Shown one piece after another: positions 59,214-64,000 of a stretch of 64,000 nucleotides of DNA. Source of the DNA: Prosopocoilus inquinatus (lineage: Eukaryota > Arthropoda > Insecta > Coleoptera > Lucanidae); NCBI GenBank assembly GCA_036172665.1, contig CM069875.1:24149806-24213805 (forward strand), read 5' to 3'. Under the pieces are notes generated by a model. It had not been told where the DNA came from, searched no databases, and saw nothing but the letters and a program-made list of their open reading frames with translations. The position numbers and the translations under genes were made by a program. Position 1 is the stretch's first letter. Each line of letters starts with the position of its first letter.

Positions 59214-60750
59214 TATCAATTTATGTTTAATTAAAAAAATAGTTCTAATTTAGTTCTTATTTCTCCGGACAACCCGTATTTTAGTTTAACATCATGTTAC
59301 CTTTTTGTTTCTCTTGACGACTTGTTTTTCTTGACAACTTGTTTATTTACTTCTTTTCGCTCCTGACACTTCTTTTTTTTACTCCTGACGTAGATATGAG
59401 CCCAATAGCTATCAATCGATAGTGAAACGTTGAGTGCTTTTCAAATCATAATTCTGTTCGGTTTAAGATTAAAAATTTTTACTTAAAATTTTCATCGGAC
59501 AAGAGTCAAATTCATTTTTAATAATAATAACCTTTATTATAATATTTCAACAGTGTCAATAAGATAAACTGTTGTACAACTGTTGTATAACGTTTTGCGC
59601 CAAAAAAAAAAAAAATTCTTGGACACTTAATATGTTTTTGTAAATATGACTGAACAAATATTGTTACTGTATTTGTTCGTTTATTTATTTCTGGATTTTT
59701 TACTTTATCATAGAACAATATCTATACATACAGAAAAATAACTAACAAAATACATGACAAAAATCTCTGATTTGGATATCAAACCACAAATAAAAAAATT
59801 GAAACCTACAAAAGATAAGAACCAAAAGTGGAATGAAAGCAACAGCAACAAAATACAACGCGAGAAGTAAACAAAAAAAAAACAAAGAATATCTACAACG
59901 CCAAGGAGAACGACAATTTTCTGTACGAATAAAAAATTCGTAGAAAATTAAAGCAAAATGTAAAAAAGTCAATAATACGATAAAAAAAAAACAAACGTAA
60001 ACAAACTACAGTGGGCAAACCAAAAAACAGATCAAAACTGAACCACAAAGCAAATGAAAAAGGATGAACTACAAATAAACGTCAATAGAAATACGTAGTA
60101 CGAAAGCATAAAAAAAACAGAAAACAAAAGAAGATTGACTACAACAAAAAAATCGATTTTTATTATTTTGCAAATAAAAACAAGCTCAGCAAACAAAAGA
60201 GAACTGTACCAGCGAAGGAGTCAAATAGACAGAAAATAAATAAATGAAAAATGGCGATTCTCCGGCTGAGAACTTTTGGAACTCGAGAAACTGTCAGGTC
60301 GAATATCTGGGAAAATTAATTTTATCCAAAACTATTATTTTTTAAAATGTTTCTAAGTAGTTCAAAATTATTTATGTTATGGAAGTCATTACAAAAGGTA
60401 TTGAGTTATCATTTCAAAATGTAAACTGCTTGTTTCATTTGTTACAATAATATAACATTACCAATACGGGTCATTTTGCAATTAGATCATAACTAACATA
60501 ATTTGAAAGCGTGTTTATTCGACTTGTAATACTTACGTAAGTTGGCGGAGTAAGGATTAGAAGATGTTAAATAGGGCTGTAAAGAACTTAGGGATAGTCA
60601 GTTATAGACAATTAGTTTTAGAGTAATAGTTATGGTCAGTTAGAATCATAGTAAGCCAAGAGTGTACGGTTAGTAGTACATAGTAAGTTATACAATGTGT
60701 AAGTAGTTTTAAGTCTCATATTTAATATATTAGTTTTATAATTATTATTT
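59214..60750. other. Gene-free stretch, partly purine-rich
   Basis: About 59750-60240 is A/G-rich and contains AAACAAAAGAAGATTGAC, like the interior of the element at 6439-8516. 60540-60750 looks like an untranslated tail with repeated TTAG and GTTA words. No gene was seen. Confidence 0.35.
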
Positions 60751-60767
60751 TATCCTCGTTTTCAAAA

Positions 60768-62030
60768 TTGTTTGAATATATTTTAAATAACAGATTAATT
60801 AACTTCTTGAAAGCAAATGAGACTTTTCTTCCCTTCCAGCATGGCTTTACAAAAAATAAAGATATAGATTCCGCATTATTTCAATTTATCAACAAAATTG
60901 TTAGCGCCATAGATCAAAAGAATTCTGCACTTGGTCTTTTCATAGATCTTTCTAAGGCATTTGACTGTGTTAATCACAAGCTCTTACTAGAGAAACTAAG
61001 ACGCTGCGGCATCAGGGGAAACACCCTAAATCTTCTTTCCTCTTATTTAACAGGCAGAACGCAGACAGTAGTAATTAATAATAATCATTCGAAACCTGCT
61101 GATATTGTATTTGGTGTACCGCAGGGGTCTATCTTGGGACCAACCTTATTTATTACATTTATTAATGATCTCGGTTTTTTTCTGCGAAATAGTGATTGTA
61201 CCTTAGTTTGTTATGCCGATGATACAAATGTATTGATATCGCGTGATAACTTTATAGATGTCGAAAAATCTGCCAAAATGATCTATGATATCATTGAAGT
61301 ATGGATGCTCAAGAACAAATTGCCTATTAATCGCGATAAAACGTCAGTGATCCTATTTAGAAATATTAGATCTAATTTTGATGTCAATTTAGTAAATTTA
61401 CAGGGGACGGACATTCCAATCGTTAGTAATAATAAACTACTAGGGTTGACTTTAGACTCTCATCTGCAATGGTCTCCCCACATAAGCTCACTCTGCTCTA
61501 AACTAAACAGTTCGTGCTTTGCATTAAGACTTGTTTCTCAGCACTGTAATTATACAACGTTACGTACTTTATATTTTGCTAATTTTCATAGTCACTTGAG
61601 ATTTGGTATTATTCACTGGGGATTAAGCGGTGATTGTAGCAGGGTTTTTACTATACAAAAATACGCAATACGTATAATTGCTGGCCTTAAACGGCGTGAT
61701 TCCTGTAAGGAAGCATTTAAAACCCATCGCATTTTAACAGTACCTTCTATCTATATTTTTGAGTTGTGCTGTTTTGTTTATAAATATTCGGAGTTTTTCA
61801 CACCAAATAATGCCAATCATACCTATCACACTAGGTTTAAATCAAATCTTAGACCCTTCTCTCACTCTACTGCTTTATATCAAAAAGGTGTTTTCTTTAA
61901 TGGATGTAAATTTTTTAACGCCCTCCCGGAGCATGTTAAAAATGCACCTAAAATCAGCACTTTCAAACGAGAGTTGAAACTAATTTTGTTCCAGAAGTGC
62001 TGTTACTCCGTCGATGATTTTCTCGTATAA
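60768..62030 (+). CDS. Reverse transcriptase of a non-LTR retrotransposon (N-terminally truncated)
   Basis: 420 codons are open without a break. Reverse transcriptase blocks are FIDLSKAFDCVNH (about residues 58-70), SSYLTGRTQTVV (91-102), GVPQGSILGP (116-125), and YADD (149-152) with both catalytic Asp. KLLGLTLDSHLQWSPHI follows, then a C-terminal part with a Cys-rich stretch. The upstream endonuclease is gone. The enzyme copies element RNA at a nicked target. The first Met lies inside the domain, so it is not the native start. Confidence 0.88.
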   Translation: MFEYILNNRLINFLKANETFLPFQHGFTKNKDIDSALFQFINKIVSAIDQKNSALGLFIDLSKAFDCVNHKLLLEKLRRCGIRGNTLNLLSSYLTGRTQTVVINNNHSKPADIVFGVPQGSILGPTLFITFINDLGFFLRNSDCTLVCYADDTNVLISRDNFIDVEKSAKMIYDIIEVWMLKNKLPINRDKTSVILFRNIRSNFDVNLVNLQGTDIPIVSNNKLLGLTLDSHLQWSPHISSLCSKLNSSCFALRLVSQHCNYTTLRTLYFANFHSHLRFGIIHWGLSGDCSRVFTIQKYAIRIIAGLKRRDSCKEAFKTHRILTVPSIYIFELCCFVYKYSEFFTPNNANHTYHTRFKSNLRPFSHSTALYQKGVFFNGCKFFNALPEHVKNAPKISTFKRELKLILFQKCCYSVDDFLV

Positions 62031-62120
62031 CATTCATGCTATCTGTATACCCTCTCTATTTTATTTTGACGTTTATCAATATCATTTGATCTATGTGTAT
62101 GTGATATTTGATAATAAACA

Positions 62121-62121
62121 A

Positions 62122-62173
<52 letters not shown>
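62121..62173 (+). repeat. (TTA)n microsatellite tail
   Basis: A near-perfect TTA run of about 50 bp directly after the 3' UTR of the retrotransposon. Confidence 0.9.
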
Positions 62174-62996
62174 ACGCATCTCTCAATTCTCGCTTCTTGT
62201 GCCCAAGAATTCACGTTTTAGGTTTTTATATATTTCCTTTCGTATGCCAAATTTGCTCGGCCAACATAGATTCGTTGGCAGATAAATTACGTGTTCAAAA
62301 TGCGTACTTTCGAGAAATTCATTAAGAACCCTGTCTAAGCAAATAGTCACTTGGTGGTTATTTATTTACCATCGGCACGGTGTACATGCGTGCACGCCAA
62401 CCCGTCACAATAACTCAAAAATTTATGTACGTGGGCTGCTGGAAAATTTTCTGAAATCTAGTAGGTCTAGAATTGTTAGCGTTTATCAACTGTCATACTT
62501 GAAAAATTTGACATCGTTACTGGTGACGAAACTTGGATCTATTCGTACGAGCCAGAAAGTAAACAACAATCTACCGTTTGGGTATTTCAAAATGAACCAA
62601 TAAGGGTATTTTTTTTTAAAAGTGTACAGTTATGTAAGGAATAGTTAAATTATCGGAATATCTAGTTAAATTATTAGAGTATTTAGTTATCCTACTATTT
62701 GATATACCTATCTGAATTTTTAGCAAACTGATGTTTATTATATCTTTGAAATAAAATTAAGCACAGATATAATTGCATGCGATTCCCAATTTGTCCACTT
62801 TTATGGGTTAAATAATACCTCCTTAGAGAGTAATTATAACTATAACTTTGTTGAAACTTGTTATATCCGATATAATATTGTTAATCGAAGGTTGACAGAA
62901 ATCTAATTTCAAAATTAAATCCCCAAACGTGAATCAAAATGATGATAAAGAATGATTGACTATTACTTTAGTTGTGTCCGAAATTTTCAATTCGTA
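62174..62996. other. Gene-free stretch
   Basis: A short stretch at about 62498-62590, read as GDETWIYSYEPESKQQ, resembles the first catalytic motif of a mariner transposase. No flanking domains are visible, so it is a small relic at most. Confidence 0.45.
62500..62590 (+). pseudogene. Mariner transposase relic (first catalytic motif only)
   Basis: The + strand reads I-V-T-GDETWIYSYEPESKQQS-T-V-W. This matches the mariner-type signature with a catalytic Asp in GDETW and the following Y-D/E-P-E-S-K-Q-Q-S run. The frame is lost on both sides. It is a short remnant of a mariner unrelated to the element at 36.3 kb. Confidence 0.6.
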
Positions 62997-63961
62997 CAAG
63001 GTGACTACGCGAGAATTCCTAACCCCTTTAACTCTTTTATTTTTGATTTCAGGAAAAAATGTTTAATACAAATCTTATAGGGACTAATTCAAAGTTTCTC
63101 TGTGTGCTGACGGTACAGTAAACGAGACATAAACTAAACCTAAGTTCTTTTAAATGGAACACTCTGTGTATTATTACGCTTTTCGATTCTAAATTAAATT
63201 CTAATGAGACTACATGTATAATAAAACTAATAATGTAGAAGGTGTCTATAAAATAATTCCGATTTAATTTATTTTATTTTTGAATTTTAGAAATAGAAAA
63301 CTGGAATAATGATCCTTTTATACTAAGAGATGTGATTAAGAACATGTTAAAAAGTTTTACATTTTGCATAAAAAAAAATTGAGAACACTTTGAATATGTT
63401 TTACGTTAAATTTTCAATTATTTTTTAAAGTTCAATTTTTCCGAAATATTTTTCGTCTCCAGTTTAAAAGTTAATTTTTAGAAAACATCTAAATCCATTT
63501 AATACGTTAATGGTAAAATTTTATTTAATGTTTTTTTTATTTGAAACCAAAACTTCGTTTATTTATTTTTTTGAATACAACAACAACAACAATTGAGAGT
63601 CGGACTCTCAATTGTTTCTTGTAAATATCTCTAGCAGTCCTGAAACAAATTCTACAACTTCTTTTATCTTTTTTCTTTTTAAAATTAGAAACAAAAAAAA
63701 ATTTAACAGGAATTATTATATAGACACCTTCTGCATTATTAGATTTATTATACATGTAGTCTCATTTAGAATCGAAAAACGAAATAATATACAGGCTGTT
63801 CCATTAAGAAGAAACTTAAGTTTAGTTTGTATCTCGTTTATTCGATCATCAATTGTTTTCCTGTGAGCACACAAAGAAACTAAGTTTTGTATTAAACATG
63901 TTTTCCTGAAATTCAAAATAAAAGAGTTAAAGGGGGTAGAAATTCTCACGTAGTCATCCTG
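62997..63961. mobile_element. Foldback element with arms of about 260 bp and TA borders
   Basis: The arms at 62997-63260 and about 63700-63961 are inverted near-copies. Blocks include CCCTTTAACTCTTTTATTTT, TTTCAGGAAAA, GAGACTACATGTATAATAAA, and AGAAGGTGTCTATA. TA lies at both borders (62995-62996 and 63962-63963). Near the centre is an exact 13-bp palindrome pair, ACAATTGAGAGTC and its inverse (63589-63615). No transposase is present. Parts resemble the element at 4552-5718. Confidence 0.75.
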
Positions 63962-64000
63962 TACATGTGTAAAATAGCAAACGAAAAAATAAATCAACAC

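Larger units (their letters stand above)
60752..62173 (+). mobile_element. Non-LTR retrotransposon, 5'-truncated, with (TTA)n tail
   Basis: The element enters in the middle of the reverse transcriptase (the SKLFEYILNNRL region), keeps an open frame to 62030, and has a 3' UTR of about 80 bp and a (TTA)n tail at 62121-62173. The TTA-rich sequence right before its start may be part of the target. It is better preserved than the minus-strand element at 51.0-52.7 kb and belongs to a different family. Confidence 0.85.

Noticed and set aside
62014..62325. Frame with a long tyrosine run
   Set aside because: It is the translation of the (TTA)n retrotransposon tail in another frame.

Overview
The window looks like a stretch of arthropod, most likely insect, nuclear DNA. 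It is AT-rich, its genes are split by very short introns of about 52 bp with GT...AG ends, and it is crowded with animal-type transposons: Tigger/pogo, Tc1/mariner-like, hAT, Transib-like, Penelope-like and non-LTR elements with (TTA)n tails. The species cannot be fixed from the sequence alone. I saw no prokaryotic features.

Left half (1-36 kb): the only confident host genes are three tandem phospholipid scramblase paralogs, all on the + strand with the same six-exon layout. Copy 1 (489-2151) is compact and complete at 337 codons, and keeps the cysteine-rich palmitoylation-type motif. Copy 2 (8738-15092) is broken by an in-frame stop at the start of exon 3 and by a frameshift in exon 5. Copy 3 (26336-32468) is open over 284 codons, but has lost most of the cysteine cluster and ends early. 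Shared sequence upstream and downstream of each gene shows that the duplicated unit was larger than the gene. Intron 2 has grown from 0.43 kb in copy 1 to about 5 kb in copies 2 and 3 through transposon insertions.

Around and inside these genes lie a nested set of elements. They include a 455-bp hAT MITE with a perfect 8-bp target duplication, a Tigger element sitting in the remains of a THAP-domain transposon, a Transib-type element flanked by CGTCG, a Tc1/mariner-type element with a deleted transposase, foldback elements, and several non-autonomous elements that share TA plus CAGGGTG-like ends.

Right half (37-64 kb): no recognisable host gene was found. It holds a 512-bp insertion built of forward and reversed copies of a 109-bp unit flanked by 13-bp repeats (40342-40853), a hAT transposase fragment, a 1.1-kb element with arms of about 310 bp, two Penelope-like endonuclease fragments, two non-LTR retrotransposon remnants with (TTA)n tails, and a palindrome carrying two head-to-head tRNA-like sequences beside a Penelope fragment. 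A GC-richer block at 54.5-56.4 kb contains open frames and a tandem duplication that I could not identify.

All calls rest on reading the sequence. No database search was possible.
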